This document shows, one piece after another, positions 1 through 8,286 of a stretch of 64,000 nt of DNA (the first letter of the stretch is position 1; every line of letters begins with the position of its first letter). Position numbers and translations under genes: made by a program. Below the pieces are notes generated by a model. That model had not been told where the DNA came from, did no database searches, and worked only from the letters and a program-made list of their open reading frames with translations. Source of the DNA: Candidatus Poribacteria bacterium (GTDB lineage: Bacteria; Poribacteria; WGA-4E; WGA-3G); NCBI GenBank assembly GCA_028820845.1, contig JAPPII010000115.1, forward strand, positions 1-64,000, read 5' to 3'.

Positions 1-30
1 CTACCAAAACCTAACAAAAATGTCAATAAC

Positions 31-504
31 TTACACAATGTAAACACTACCTACCAACTCGGCAAGGTTTTCATCGGTGAATTGGGGGTTGAAACCAATC
101 CGTTTGCCCCCTTGACGAATCTCGGCGAGATAGATAATTGTTTCGACTGCTTCTCGCTGACAGAAAAAGAGTCTTCGCAAAAGATCGTCGCGTGCCCAAT
201 GTCGCAGGAGTTCACGGGTTACGGGTGTGGCGTTTAAGTAATTGGAATTGCGCCAGCGTTCGACATCTGCGCGTAGGGCGTTGACCAATGGGAGGTCGTC
301 CCATTCCTCTTCCCGGAAGAGTTGGAGCTGCTGGCTGCCGGTGCGTTGGGTTTTATACCAGTAGCCTGCCTCGCGCCGTCCTTCTTGTCTGATGACTTCT
401 CCGGTCTGCTCATAAAACCAGTGTGCATTCGGTTTTTCGTAGGGACTGCACAGGATGGGTTGTTCTACAGGTTGGATTGGGAGTTCAAGTTGATTTTGAT
501 TCAT
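31..504 (-). pseudogene. N-terminal fragment of a type III restriction (Res) subunit
   Basis: A 157-residue product whose motifs (SPYEKPNAHWFYEQTGEV, EGRREAGYWY, LVNALRADVERWR, TRELLRHW, RRLFFCQREAVETIIYL) match the N-terminal region that precedes the helicase Walker A motif in the large Res subunits paired with type III-like methylases. The expected DEAD-type helicase and nuclease domains (several hundred more residues) are absent: the frame ends in TAA at 31-33 and meets a second stop at 1-3. Its ATG overlaps the upstream gene's stop (ATGA at 501-504), so translation is probably coupled. The natural partner, a large methylase, lies 2.4 kb upstream at 2939-5899, separated by unrelated small genes. 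Family recognition is from motif memory; truncation is seen directly, though the rest could continue in another frame outside the window. Confidence 0.6.
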
Positions 505-1109
505 GAAGATTCCTCGGTTTGTGTGTTAGCAGCTGCTTTTTGTGCTTTCCGGTTTTCTACAAATTTGGGGTCGTGTTTTTGTAATAACGCTAAGCATTCG
601 ACTTCAAGATCAAGCATTTCAGATGGTTCCGCGTGGTGGATCAGAATTTCCTTTATACCCTCCGGGGCATTCAATTTATCAAAATAGCCAGCCAATACAC
701 TAAGATTGTGATCTGGATCCTGAAGTTGAGACACAGCAGATTTGAGTATGGAAACAGAATCTTCCTGACCCAGCCCGACACTCACTTTAGCAAGTGAAAC
801 GACAGTTTGTGTTAAAAGAAGACGTTTCAGATTTAGATTCTCTGTTAACAAGCGGTTGAGCAATTTTGTAAGCCCCTGATAAGACTCATCTGTGTGGATA
901 CGACCGACAAAATTTACAAGACTTAACAGGAAGTAGGTTGTGTAGCTGTCTTGTTCACTATCAAGGTCTAAGTCCGCAATTGAATATAGGAATGTTGATG
1001 CTGGTGCAGCTTGTTGTGCAAATTTCGCATCAGGCGAACCTTCTGTAGCACTATCCTTGGTTGCTAACGGACATGTTTCAGTACCAAAACCGAATATCTC
1101 TAAAATCAC
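501..1109 (-). CDS. hypothetical protein, possibly 5'-frameshifted
   Basis: A 202-residue, mostly helical and acidic product with a Lys/Ala/Gln-rich tail (NRKAQKAAANTQTEESS). No family recognised. It starts at a GTG without a convincing ribosome site. The same frame stays open upstream to about 1214 (reading KNTNSLLGEAIRRSPLQTLEPFG) without an ATG, while an ATG at 1218 with a strong GAGGAGG site lies in another frame that stops after 28 codons. A one-base shift in the A5 run near 1190 would join the two into a protein of about 238 residues. So the true start is either non-ATG or lost through a frameshift. It overlaps the Res fragment by four bases and is probably co-transcribed with it. Confidence 0.5.
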   Translation of the reverse strand: MILEIFGFGTETCPLATKDSATEGSPDAKFAQQAAPASTFLYSIADLDLDSEQDSYTTYFLLSLVNFVGRIHTDESYQGLTKLLNRLLTENLNLKRLLLTQTVVSLAKVSVGLGQEDSVSILKSAVSQLQDPDHNLSVLAGYFDKLNAPEGIKEILIHHAEPSEMLDLEVECLALLQKHDPKFVENRKAQKAAANTQTEESS

Positions 1110-1205
1110 ATCTTTTTCGAGTCCGAATGGCTCAAGAGTTTGAAGAGGGGAGCGGCGAATAGCCTCTCCTAACAGAGAGTTCGTGTTCTTTTTCTGCGTC
1201 CCTTT

Positions 1206-1256
1206 GTTGATTTTTCATGAGACACCTCCTCAGCAGCTACCTTTTGTGCTTTCCAT
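1206..1256 (-). repeat. Partial copy of the gene junction at 490-556
   Basis: On the minus strand this stretch holds AAAGCACAAAAGGTAGCTGC, then GAGGAGG, then CATGAAAAATCAAC. The junction at 490-556 holds AAAGCACAAAAAGCAGCTGC, then GAGGAATC, then CATGAATCAAAATCAAC. Both thus have the same order: end of a Lys/Ala-rich coding tail, purine-rich site, ATGA junction. In one frame the stretch reads KEWKAQKVAAEEVSHEKSTK, resembling the tail NRKAQKAAANTQTEESS of the 501-1109 product. It looks like the remnant of a second copy of that gene's 3' end. Confidence 0.45.
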
Positions 1257-1260
1257 TCTT

Positions 1261-1653
1261 TTATACCTTAGGTGCTGCTGACCGCAGTTTTCGCGTCACG
1301 AGTGTGTAAAGGCTCATTCCTGCTTTCGCTGCTTCGTCTGCCAAAGCGTGATAAAGTTGTGTGTCAACAGGAACATTGAATGGTCCCTCGTATTCATTCC
1401 GCGCAGGTGCTTTTGGAATCGGTTCACCGTCCATTTGGTAGCATTCCTTCATCAGTTCCCACGCTGTTTTTAACTCCGCTAATGCTTCGGCGGGTGTCGG
1501 CCCGAAAGCTGAAACGTTTGGAAGTTCCACGAGATGTGCAAGATAATCGCCATCTTCATCAAAAAATACATTAACCATGAAGCCATCAAAAACATCTTTG
1601 GTCATTCTCCAATCGTCTCCAATCGGTATTATCTGTGTCAACCTATGATTCAA
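1261..1653 (-). CDS. HicB-like antitoxin
   Basis: A 130-residue product. Residues about 20-75 have the HicB partial RNase H-like fold pattern (FMVNVFFDEDGDYLAHLVELPNV, then GPTPAEALAELKTAWEL), followed by a C-terminal ribbon-helix-helix-like segment (PFNVPVDTQLYHALADEAAK, AGMSLYTLVTRKLRS) that would bind DNA. HicB proteins neutralise HicA mRNA interferases and repress their own operon. No HicA toxin is seen next to it, so this is an orphan or a regulator of something else. An internal ATG at 1605, preceded by GGAGACGATTGGAGA, could be the real start, giving 114 residues; the ATG at 1653 has a weak site. Confidence 0.7.
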   Translation of the reverse strand: MNHRLTQIIPIGDDWRMTKDVFDGFMVNVFFDEDGDYLAHLVELPNVSAFGPTPAEALAELKTAWELMKECYQMDGEPIPKAPARNEYEGPFNVPVDTQLYHALADEAAKAGMSLYTLVTRKLRSAAPKV

Positions 1654-1777
1654 GTTTCAAACACATGTTGCCCCGCTGGGCTAAAATACAAATAGCCAGC
1701 CCCTACCCAATTTTTGTGAATTCAAAGTACGTAAGGTGATAGGTGTATTTTCTTGAGAAACACTTTAGCAAAGACAA

Positions 1778-1799
1778 CGCGCCCTTTGTAAAGGGCGCG
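1778..1799. repeat. Perfect 10-bp hairpin, possible terminator
   Basis: CGCGCCCTTT and AAAGGGCGCG form a perfect stem around a 2-base loop just past the stop of the small gene at 1818-2000. On the minus strand it is followed by TTGTCTTTG, only moderately U-rich, so a terminator role is possible but not certain. Confidence 0.5.
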
Positions 1800-1817
1800 C
1801 TCTTGTGTAAGTCCCAC

Positions 1818-2000
1818 CTATTTGCCAGCAGGTTTTTTGGGTGGTGGAGAAGGCTGCGCAGGTTTATTCCCTTCAGGTTTGGCTGGAGAAGAGGGCGGCA
1901 AGGGTTTCCCTGGTGGTTTGCGAAGTGGTTTGCGAGGTCCAGCAGCTTCAAGTATTCGCTCATATCCTGCTCTCGCTGGAAGGGGTTTCTTATTTTTCAT
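1818..2000 (-). CDS. Small Pro/Lys-rich protein
   Basis: A 60-residue product starting MKNKKPLPARAGYERILEAA and continuing as a Pro-Lys-Gly low-complexity tail. A GAGGAG ribosome site lies eight bases before the ATG, and a strong hairpin follows the stop, which together argue for a real gene. The composition is strongly basic; no domain is recognised and no function is proposed. Confidence 0.45.
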   Translation of the reverse strand: MKNKKPLPARAGYERILEAAGPRKPLRKPPGKPLPPSSPAKPEGNKPAQPSPPPKKPAGK

Positions 2001-2057
2001 GATAATAGCTCCTCTAACGTTTATAGCAAGTTAAACTCACCACATTGTCTATACAGT

Positions 2058-2549
2058 TTATCCGTTTGCGGGGATATTTCCTAAATTCAACCCAATGAAT
2101 AGTGCCGTGCAAGAAACAGCAGTAATATAAGTAAAGACAGAAACATAACTCAAAAAACGCGTCATCCATGATGAGAAGGATTTCTGCTGTCCTGCATCCT
2201 CGTCACCCTCCAAAAAGTACTTTTCATTGAACTCACGCTGTCTGTCCAACGCGCGTTGACCGAAAAGGTATGAAAGTAGAGTGGATGTAATTGCCAAGAC
2301 AAACATCAGCCAAGAAAGGTGTAGTACCCATACATAGTTAGCTCTTGACAGTTCAACTACGTTCTTTATGAAAACCAATGATAGTCCTAGACCTGCACTT
2401 GATAAAGAAAGAATTGCTTTGTCGAGATTCTCAACATTTGACAGATCGCGCTTAGAGAGGTCTTCCTCTTCTCTAACATATAACTCATAAAGTTTTTCTG
2501 CGTCATCAGAGTCTGAATCATCGTATGGATTTCGGCGTTCTTCGTCCAT
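2058..2549 (-). CDS. Membrane protein of unknown function
   Basis: A 163-residue product with an acidic, charged N-terminus (about residues 1-45) and three likely membrane segments: ILSLSSAGLGLSLVFI, VWVLHLSWLMFVLAITSTLL and VFTYITAVSCTALFIGLNLG. Between the last two lies a charged loop. No family recognised. It follows the methylase gene on the same strand after a 390-base repeat-bearing gap. Membrane proteins of this size are common in defence islands, but nothing here shows a defence role. Confidence 0.65.
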   Translation of the reverse strand: MDEERRNPYDDSDSDDAEKLYELYVREEEDLSKRDLSNVENLDKAILSLSSAGLGLSLVFIKNVVELSRANYVWVLHLSWLMFVLAITSTLLSYLFGQRALDRQREFNEKYFLEGDEDAGQQKSFSSWMTRFLSYVSVFTYITAVSCTALFIGLNLGNIPANG

Positions 2550-2938
2550 GATGTTTCCTATCTGGAGTTGGAGTAAACAGTATTGTCAGGTTCCAGTCAA
2601 CGCTTTAATGAAGTATATCACAATCTAAAACATGATGTCAAATTCTTTACACATGTCGCCCAGCTGGGGCTAAAGAGGGTGTGTTATCGTATTCTATAAA
2701 CATATTGAAGAAATACCCAAGCAAATAAACCCTAACGGGACTAAAAACGTGAATCGGACAAATTTCCACAATCCGCGTTAATCCGTGTCACCCGCATAAT
2801 CCGCGATTCAGACAATCAGCATATATCACCCACCGAGAGAATCAAATTCCAGTTCGCAGTGGTGTGATTCATCGCACGTCCTCTGTGCCTAAGCTCACAC
2901 TCTTTTTGTGGACGGCACACGGAGTGTACCTACTACTT
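2550..2938. repeat. Intergenic stretch with dispersed repeat motifs
   Basis: No gene seen. It carries short motifs that recur in the window: CACATGTCGCCCAGCTGGGG at about 2649 (near copy at about 1660), an AACGGGACTAAA motif at about 2733 (related GACGGGACTAAAGAGGG at about 19801), a GAAGAAATACCCAAG stretch (near copy at about 19910), and GGCACACGGAGTGTACCTA before 2935 (near copy at about 7344). These look like fragments of lineage-specific intergenic repeats. Confidence 0.5.
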
Positions 2939-5899
2939 TTAATATTGATTTCTCAAACTATGCACCGACATCACCTCATTCCCACGCGGGTCAATGACTT
3001 TGATGGCAACTTGTTTATGCTCACCAGCGGGGAAGGGTAACGATTCTGTGCCGCTGAATTTCTCAAATTGGCCTTCGTCAATGATACCTTTGAGGGCACG
3101 AGCGATTTTGTTCCAAGCACTTTTGTCGGGAAAGAAGGCTTGTGTAATGCAGAAGGTACGACCGTCGTAATCGGAATCGACGAACCACGCTGCGACTTTG
3201 TCGGCACCCGCAGAACTCACTGTGTTGTCTACGGGATTGTATATGTCCACACCCTCCATCTTGACGATGTATTCTTCATTGGCAACTTCTTCAAGTGTCG
3301 TGCGCGGCATTCCAAATACAGTAAATAGTTGTGTTGAAGGTGTTTCCTTAAGTAGGTCACCCATGGCGACATCGGGATTGATGTGTGCCATGTGAATACG
3401 GACTCTTGGATTCGGATCTTCTTGGATTATGGCTTGTGCTGCACCATCAAAACTGAAACCTGCAAAAACTAATTCATCGTAACCGCGGCGCGATGCAATG
3501 GGTAGGCACTCTTCAACTTGAACTGTTGTTACGGGACCGTGTTGTGGACCAAATACGACAGCAATGAGACGTTCGGTATCGTCATTTTCCCAACTTCCTT
3601 CGGCGTGAAGGATATCCCCTTCAAGCGGATCGAGTGAGGCGAATTTTAGCGTTTGGTTATTGGGAAACCGTACGCCGTCATTTCGGAGTAGGCGAATCAT
3701 CTGGTCAAGGTATGCCTCAGCGTTGACAGCATCCTGTCCATCTGTCTCAGCGTCGTAAGTGTCCAAAGTTTCTTCCGGTTCGCCACCGATAGGGGAATCA
3801 ATATCAAGTGACTCTTCGGGGGGTTGCACTGCCTCTACCGTGAAGGGTCCGCTTACCCGGATCCGCTTCCTGTCCACTTCTGGTTGGTCTACCAACTCTT
3901 CACTTTCAGACGACGCAGCGATACAAGCGTTCACCTCATCCATCTTTTTCCGCCACGCTTTGCGGTAATCGGTTAGGGCATCCTGTAAGGGTTGGGGCCA
4001 GTCAGGATCCATATCGAAAGGGACTTCCCACTCCTGCCAGCTTGTTTCCGGGAGTTGCCAGCGTCGTCGATCTGCATCCGTGATGGATCTTTTCCGCTCA
4101 AGTCTCTCTTTTTGTTCAAGTTTAGCGAGAAGTTTTGATCGAGTTTCCGGTGTAACTTCCCCTAAGGTCCGGTTTAGTATATCCAACTTCTCTTTGAGAA
4201 TCGGTTCATGTTTTGTGAAGATAGGGTCAAGCGCAGTATTTTGAGCCATATTCTTGAGCGTAATGTACGCGGCACTTTTGTTTATTAAGCCCCCCGCGAT
4301 ACCCTTTGACTTGTCTTTGAGTTTGTAATAATCAAAAGTCGCTGTCAATATGCGCTGTCTTGCCAACGCAACCGAAACGCGACTCGTGTCGATCGTAATC
4401 CACCGTCTTCCCCATTGTTCGGCAACGTAGGCAGTTGTGCCACTTCCGCAGGTAGGATCAAGCACTAAATGACCGGGATCCGTTGTCATCAACATACATC
4501 GTTGAATAACTTTAGGCTGAGTCTCAACCACATAAGTCTTCTCTCGGCTACCAGCAGTATCCGTCCAGAGATTAGTGAGAGGTCTCCCAATAGCATCTTT
4601 AGCATACCGAATATAGTATAAAGCCCGTTCTTTACCAACAAGTCTCCTTTGTTTCATGAGGCGATTCAGCCCATCAATATTTGTGCTCCAACCCCTATTG
4701 CCGGGAGGAGTATAAGCCTGTCCCTCAAATTGATATTTATAGGTAGCACTTCCGCCACTCTGTGACGATACTGAAAGTTCCAAAAACCTCCTGCTTTCCT
4801 TAGGTAATAGCCATGGTTTTTCTTTTTCTTCCACTGACATTCCCCTGCGCGTTCCATCCTCCAGTTCAACCTGAGTATAACGTCTAAGAAGCGGATCGGA
4901 AGTTCGTTCATCCCATTCCAGCCAGAGTGGGTTGTACTTCATCCGGACCTTGTCTTTAGCATACCACAAGATATAATCGGATACTGACGCTATCCCTGTT
5001 GCAGAAGTCATATTGGCACGAGTCCATGTAATTGTTGAAACAAAATTCTCATTTTCAAACACCTCGTCCATGATAGACTGCACTCGATGGACATTTTCAT
5101 TATTGATCTGGACAAAGATGCTGCCGCTATCTGTCAACAAGTCTTTGGCAACAATCAGTCGGTCACGCAGATAAGCGAGGTATGAATGGACACCGAGTGT
5201 CCATGTGTCGCGGTAGGCTTTGATCTGCTCCTGTTCACGGGTTAAATCTTGTTCTCTGTCCTTCACATCACGTTGAAAGACGGTAGGTTGGAAATTGGAG
5301 GCGAATTTGATGCCGTAGGGTGGGTCAACATAAATCATTTGCACCTTACCGGCAAGGTTTTCTCGGTGCGCGAGGGAACTCATCACAGTAAGGCTATCGC
5401 CGAGGATGAGGCGGTTTGCCCAGTCTATGTCTCGCTTGTAAAAATCAATCGCTTCGCTATACGTCTGCTGTGGGTCGGCAAAGAGATCGCGCTGGACGTT
5501 TTGGCACTCAGCGACTTTCAAGATGGCTTTGGCACTGACACGTTCGTGGATATGCAACGCAACTGGATCGACGGTGAAAGATTTTGCTTCCTGTTTCCCT
5601 GCCCATTCGAGCCACGGTTCGTGGTGTCGGAGTGCATCGGCGATGGTCTTCGCTTCCTCCGCAGTGAGTGTTCGCTGTTGTGCGATTTGTAGTAATTCTG
5701 GGAGTTCGTCTGCATCTCCGTTTGGGTCGGATCGGAGGTTGGGGGGTAGGTGAGGATTGTAGGCGTATTCCTGTTTCGGTGTCTCTTGGATTTTGCCTTG
5801 TGCGGCGATGCCTGCGGGTGGGTTGTTTTTTCGAGTGGCGGTATCGTGTCGGTAGTCTTGGACCTCTTTTTGTTGCGTGGTGCGTCTGTTTCTTGCCAT
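2939..5899 (-). CDS. Large type III-like (Mod) adenine-N6 DNA methyltransferase
   Basis: A 986-residue product. The catalytic DPPYGIKF motif lies at about residues 191-198 and the AdoMet-binding motif VLDPTCGSGTTAYVAEQWG at about 480, the order (IV before I) of beta-class amino-methylases such as type III Mod. Between them is a long target-recognition stretch. The last ~350 residues, after an acidic Glu/Asp-rich linker near 690, form an extension absent from ordinary Mod proteins of 600-700 residues. Known relatives methylate adenine in an asymmetric site and, with Res, form a restriction complex. Here only a broken Res remains on the same strand (31-504), so it may act as a solitary methylase. 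It shares a short divergent promoter region with the 6043 gene. Confidence 0.85.
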   Translation of the reverse strand: MARNRRTTQQKEVQDYRHDTATRKNNPPAGIAAQGKIQETPKQEYAYNPHLPPNLRSDPNGDADELPELLQIAQQRTLTAEEAKTIADALRHHEPWLEWAGKQEAKSFTVDPVALHIHERVSAKAILKVAECQNVQRDLFADPQQTYSEAIDFYKRDIDWANRLILGDSLTVMSSLAHRENLAGKVQMIYVDPPYGIKFASNFQPTVFQRDVKDREQDLTREQEQIKAYRDTWTLGVHSYLAYLRDRLIVAKDLLTDSGSIFVQINNENVHRVQSIMDEVFENENFVSTITWTRANMTSATGIASVSDYILWYAKDKVRMKYNPLWLEWDERTSDPLLRRYTQVELEDGTRRGMSVEEKEKPWLLPKESRRFLELSVSSQSGGSATYKYQFEGQAYTPPGNRGWSTNIDGLNRLMKQRRLVGKERALYYIRYAKDAIGRPLTNLWTDTAGSREKTYVVETQPKVIQRCMLMTTDPGHLVLDPTCGSGTTAYVAEQWGRRWITIDTSRVSVALARQRILTATFDYYKLKDKSKGIAGGLINKSAAYITLKNMAQNTALDPIFTKHEPILKEKLDILNRTLGEVTPETRSKLLAKLEQKERLERKRSITDADRRRWQLPETSWQEWEVPFDMDPDWPQPLQDALTDYRKAWRKKMDEVNACIAASSESEELVDQPEVDRKRIRVSGPFTVEAVQPPEESLDIDSPIGGEPEETLDTYDAETDGQDAVNAEAYLDQMIRLLRNDGVRFPNNQTLKFASLDPLEGDILHAEGSWENDDTERLIAVVFGPQHGPVTTVQVEECLPIASRRGYDELVFAGFSFDGAAQAIIQEDPNPRVRIHMAHINPDVAMGDLLKETPSTQLFTVFGMPRTTLEEVANEEYIVKMEGVDIYNPVDNTVSSAGADKVAAWFVDSDYDGRTFCITQAFFPDKSAWNKIARALKGIIDEGQFEKFSGTESLPFPAGEHKQVAIKVIDPRGNEVMSVHSLRNQY

Positions 5900-5940
5900 T
5901 CTGTGCTTCCTTCATAAAAATCGAAAAGGTTAGTCAATTA

Positions 5941-5981
5941 CGTTTTTACTTGATTTTATACGTTTTTTACTTGATTTTTAT
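5941..5981. repeat. Imperfect tandem repeat in a divergent promoter region
   Basis: Two adjacent 20-21 base units built on CGTTTTTACTTGATTTTA lie between the divergent methylase and protease genes. The second unit contributes the -35 hexamer of the rightward promoter. Such direct repeats often serve as operators, but no binding protein can be named. Confidence 0.5.
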
Positions 5982-6000
5982 TGCAGAATCAGTGTAATAT
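5971..6000 (+). promoter_or_regulatory. Probable sigma-70 promoter for the protease operon
   Basis: TTGATT at 5971-5976 and TAATAT at 5995-6000 are 18 bases apart. They lie 43 bases before the TTG start at 6043 and overlap the tandem repeat, suggesting regulation together with the divergent methylase. Confidence 0.5.
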
Positions 6001-6042
6001 AATGTATCAGATAAATGTTCTTAAGTCAAGGAGGAAAACTAT

Positions 6043-6909
6043 TTGGACACACTACGACCTGTTGATCGGCATACACGTAACCAACTTAATACCTATCTTG
6101 GTAAAATTGAGAATGCTCTTGAAGCAGATGTTCTCACTATTTCTAGTCCGATGGTACTCAGTTTAGAGTACAAAGTAAAATATGCCATTGAGTTGTTTCA
6201 AGAGCGGAAATCCAGAATAGCCGTTATTCTAGACACACTTGGAGGGACCATTGAAGTGGTTGAACGCTTAGTATCTGTCATTCGTCACCACTACAATGAA
6301 GTTGACTTTCTGATCCCCGACCGTGCTATGTCCGCAGGAACGGTTTTTGTGATGGCGGGCGATAGGATTTTTATGAATTATTTCTCCTGTTTAGGGCCCA
6401 TTGATCCTCAAATTGTCAAGAACGATGAATTGGTTCCAGCTATGTCGTATTTGAATCAGTATCAGCGGCTATCTGAAAAAGCTGAGGCTGGCCAACTGAA
6501 CATGGCGGACATTACACTTCTCAACAAACTTGACTTAGGAGAGCTCTACCAGTTTGAACAGGCCCGCGAGTTGTCGCACGATCTCTTGATTAATTGGCTG
6601 TCCACCTATAAATTCAAAAATTGGGAGACTCACAGTTCTACAGGTAAACCCGTTACGGATGAAGATAAAAAGCAAAGAGCAGAAGATATAGCTAAAGTTC
6701 TAAGTGACAATGAACGTTGGCATTCTCACGGCCGCATGATTTCAAGAGACACATTAACCTTACGTTCAGAGGGTATACGCCTGAAAATTGAGGAGATTGA
6801 GGATCATCCAAATATTTTATCTGCTCTCAATGATTACGTTGGGTTGCTCAATGACTATATTCAGAGAGAGAAGCATATCTCGTTTGTACACACTCGCGAA
6901 TATTTTTAA
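6043..6909 (+). CDS. SDH-type ClpP/crotonase-fold serine protease
   Basis: A 288-residue product. VILDTLGGTIEVVERLV (about 61-77) is the substrate-groove segment and DRAMSAGTVFVMAGDRIFM (about 93-111) carries the nucleophile Ser97, followed by GPIDPQI: the pattern of serine-dehydrogenase proteinase (SDH) and ClpP/SppA-like enzymes. The C-terminal half is helical and charged. Such proteins are soluble or membrane-associated serine proteases of unclear substrate. The TTG start is chosen because AAGGAGG lies 9 bases upstream. The next gene follows after 18 bases in the same operon, and the methylase is divergent across a shared control region, so a link to the restriction island is plausible but only inferred. 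Confidence 0.75.
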   Translation: MDTLRPVDRHTRNQLNTYLGKIENALEADVLTISSPMVLSLEYKVKYAIELFQERKSRIAVILDTLGGTIEVVERLVSVIRHHYNEVDFLIPDRAMSAGTVFVMAGDRIFMNYFSCLGPIDPQIVKNDELVPAMSYLNQYQRLSEKAEAGQLNMADITLLNKLDLGELYQFEQARELSHDLLINWLSTYKFKNWETHSSTGKPVTDEDKKQRAEDIAKVLSDNERWHSHGRMISRDTLTLRSEGIRLKIEEIEDHPNILSALNDYVGLLNDYIQREKHISFVHTREYF

Positions 6910-6927
6910 TCAAAAAAGGAGGTCACA

Positions 6928-7257
6928 ATGAAAACGCTACATCAATCCTTGAAGCACTCTCTAGTAGAGAATGTCAAAGACAAGAAAACCTCAAATACAA
7001 CTGATGAGGTTTCTATGCTGCGCGGACAGGGTCCTGACATGACTACCACAAGAAACAATCCTAAGATTGATACTGAGCTCTTATCGGAGTTCCATCGCTT
7101 GGCCGAGGAATATGAACGTTTGACTGCTCCTTTAAAAGACATTGCCCGGGTTACGCAAGGTGCAGATTACAACATAGCGCATCCGCTTGCGCGCAAAGAT
7201 ATGCCTACCGATGCTTATCATCTTGGGAAAAATGTGAGTAAAGTTGAAAAATCCTGA
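6928..7257 (+). CDS. Small hypothetical partner of the protease
   Basis: A 109-residue hydrophilic product with a helical middle (TELLSEFHRLAEEYERLTAP). The N-terminal half is rich in Lys, Thr and Asp and probably disordered. A textbook AAAGGAGG site precedes the ATG, and a terminator follows the stop, so it is the second and last gene of the protease operon. No family recognised. It could be a substrate, adaptor or inhibitor of the protease; none of these is shown by sequence. Confidence 0.6.
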   Translation: MKTLHQSLKHSLVENVKDKKTSNTTDEVSMLRGQGPDMTTTRNNPKIDTELLSEFHRLAEEYERLTAPLKDIARVTQGADYNIAHPLARKDMPTDAYHLGKNVSKVEKS

Positions 7258-7300
7258 GCACCAGTAAATATTTGTTAGATATACTATCCAATTCTTTTTC

Positions 7301-7333
7301 GGCGAGGAATTCTTTCCTCGCCTATATTTTTTC
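7301..7333 (+). terminator. Rho-independent terminator
   Basis: GGCGAGGAA (7301-7309) and TTCCTCGCC (7314-7322) form a perfect 9-bp stem with a 4-base loop, followed by TATATTTTTT. It ends the protease operon 44 bases after the stop. Confidence 0.85.
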
Positions 7334-7341
7334 AGATAGTG

Positions 7342-7400
7342 GGAGGCACACGGAGCGTCCCTATTACCTTGCCTCGCGAGCACAGCTCGCTCCTACAAAG
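7342..7400. repeat. Dispersed intergenic repeat with hairpin
   Basis: It contains GGCACACGGAGCGTCCCTA, a near copy of the motif before 2935, and the hairpin GCGAGC-ACA-GCTCGC at 7376-7390. No gene is seen between the terminator and 7469. Confidence 0.5.
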
Positions 7401-7468
7401 ATATTTGATGGCAGAAGCTTAGAGATGGTGAATCCCAAATTGACGTTTCCGATACGTTCAACGGCAAA

Positions 7469-8089
7469 CTACTGCATCGGTGAAAACCGGGCAGGTAGCA
7501 TGAGTTTGCTCTCTTGTGCAATCGGTCTGACGGAGCCTTTGGGGGGCCAGACACCCTTCTCCCGTGTCTCTGCTCGGATCCGAGCTCGCGCCTCAAAACT
7601 CTCATAAGCCCATACATGGATAAAATTGTTAGTCCCACCGTATTCCGAATACCAACAACCTGCCAATGGTGAAAACTTCAGGCGTTCCGGAATCGCCGCG
7701 CTCCATGCCTCTAAAACCTGGGGCATGCCCTCTGGGGGATAGGTATACAAACGCATTTCATAGATGGGTCCGATGTCTCTGTCGCCCAAAGGCTCCATAA
7801 AAGGTGCCGGTAGAAAAATCTCGGATACCATTGAGACGATCAGATCACTGGTATCGGGAGGCCAGATTGGATTCGGTCCGGCTTCCGCAGCGCGTCGGAT
7901 TTCTGCTCGCTGTTCGAGACTCTCGTAGGGCCATACGGCAACCATCTGATTCAAGGGTCCGACTTCGGTGTACCAGTGGGCACCGAGCTTCGATAATTCT
8001 TGGCGTGCGGGTAGTTTTTCGCTGAAGCGGTCCCAGTATTCGTTGAGTTGACCGAGTTTCAAGTTGTAGGTTCTTATTTCGTAGATCAT
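7469..8089 (-). CDS. NIPSNAP family protein, two tandem domains
   Basis: A 206-residue product with two NIPSNAP (dimeric alpha/beta barrel) repeats. Each begins with a short strand motif, MIYEIRTYNLKLGQLNEYW at residue 1 and IYEMRLYTYPPEGMPQVLEAW near 108, and each has an aromatic strand (VAVWPYESLEQRAEIR; IHVWAYESFEARARIR). The fold is shared by monooxygenases and stress proteins; in bacterial catabolic islands these proteins often accompany oxidoreductases, but the reaction is unknown. A GGAGG site precedes the ATG. It is divergent from the sulfatase. Confidence 0.85.
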   Translation of the reverse strand: MIYEIRTYNLKLGQLNEYWDRFSEKLPARQELSKLGAHWYTEVGPLNQMVAVWPYESLEQRAEIRRAAEAGPNPIWPPDTSDLIVSMVSEIFLPAPFMEPLGDRDIGPIYEMRLYTYPPEGMPQVLEAWSAAIPERLKFSPLAGCWYSEYGGTNNFIHVWAYESFEARARIRAETREKGVWPPKGSVRPIAQESKLMLPARFSPMQ

Positions 8090-8221
8090 GCTATTCCTCC
8101 GGCGTTATTCGGTTTGAGGCATTCTTGTTAAATTGTGTGGATGATACCTCAAAATACGACCCGTGTCAAGTGTGTTTAGGAGAAAGGCTAACCGCTAACT
8201 CCTAAGGACACTATATTTTTC

Positions 8222-8249
8222 TTGACGGCGACTTCTATCCGTGTATAAT
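8222..8249 (+). promoter_or_regulatory. Strong sigma-70 promoter of the sulfatase gene
   Basis: TTGACG (8222-8227) and a consensus TATAAT (8244-8249) are 16 bases apart. The -10 box overlaps the ATG at 8248, so that ATG cannot be the start of a transcript made here; this decides for the ATG at 8287. Confidence 0.75.
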
Positions 8250-8286
8250 GAAGGAGAATTTAGCGAAGTCTTTGGAAGGAACCGAA

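Noticed and set aside
8248-8286. Upstream in-frame ATG for the sulfatase
   Set aside because: It overlaps the TATAAT box of a strong promoter; the ATG at 8287 has a good ribosome site.
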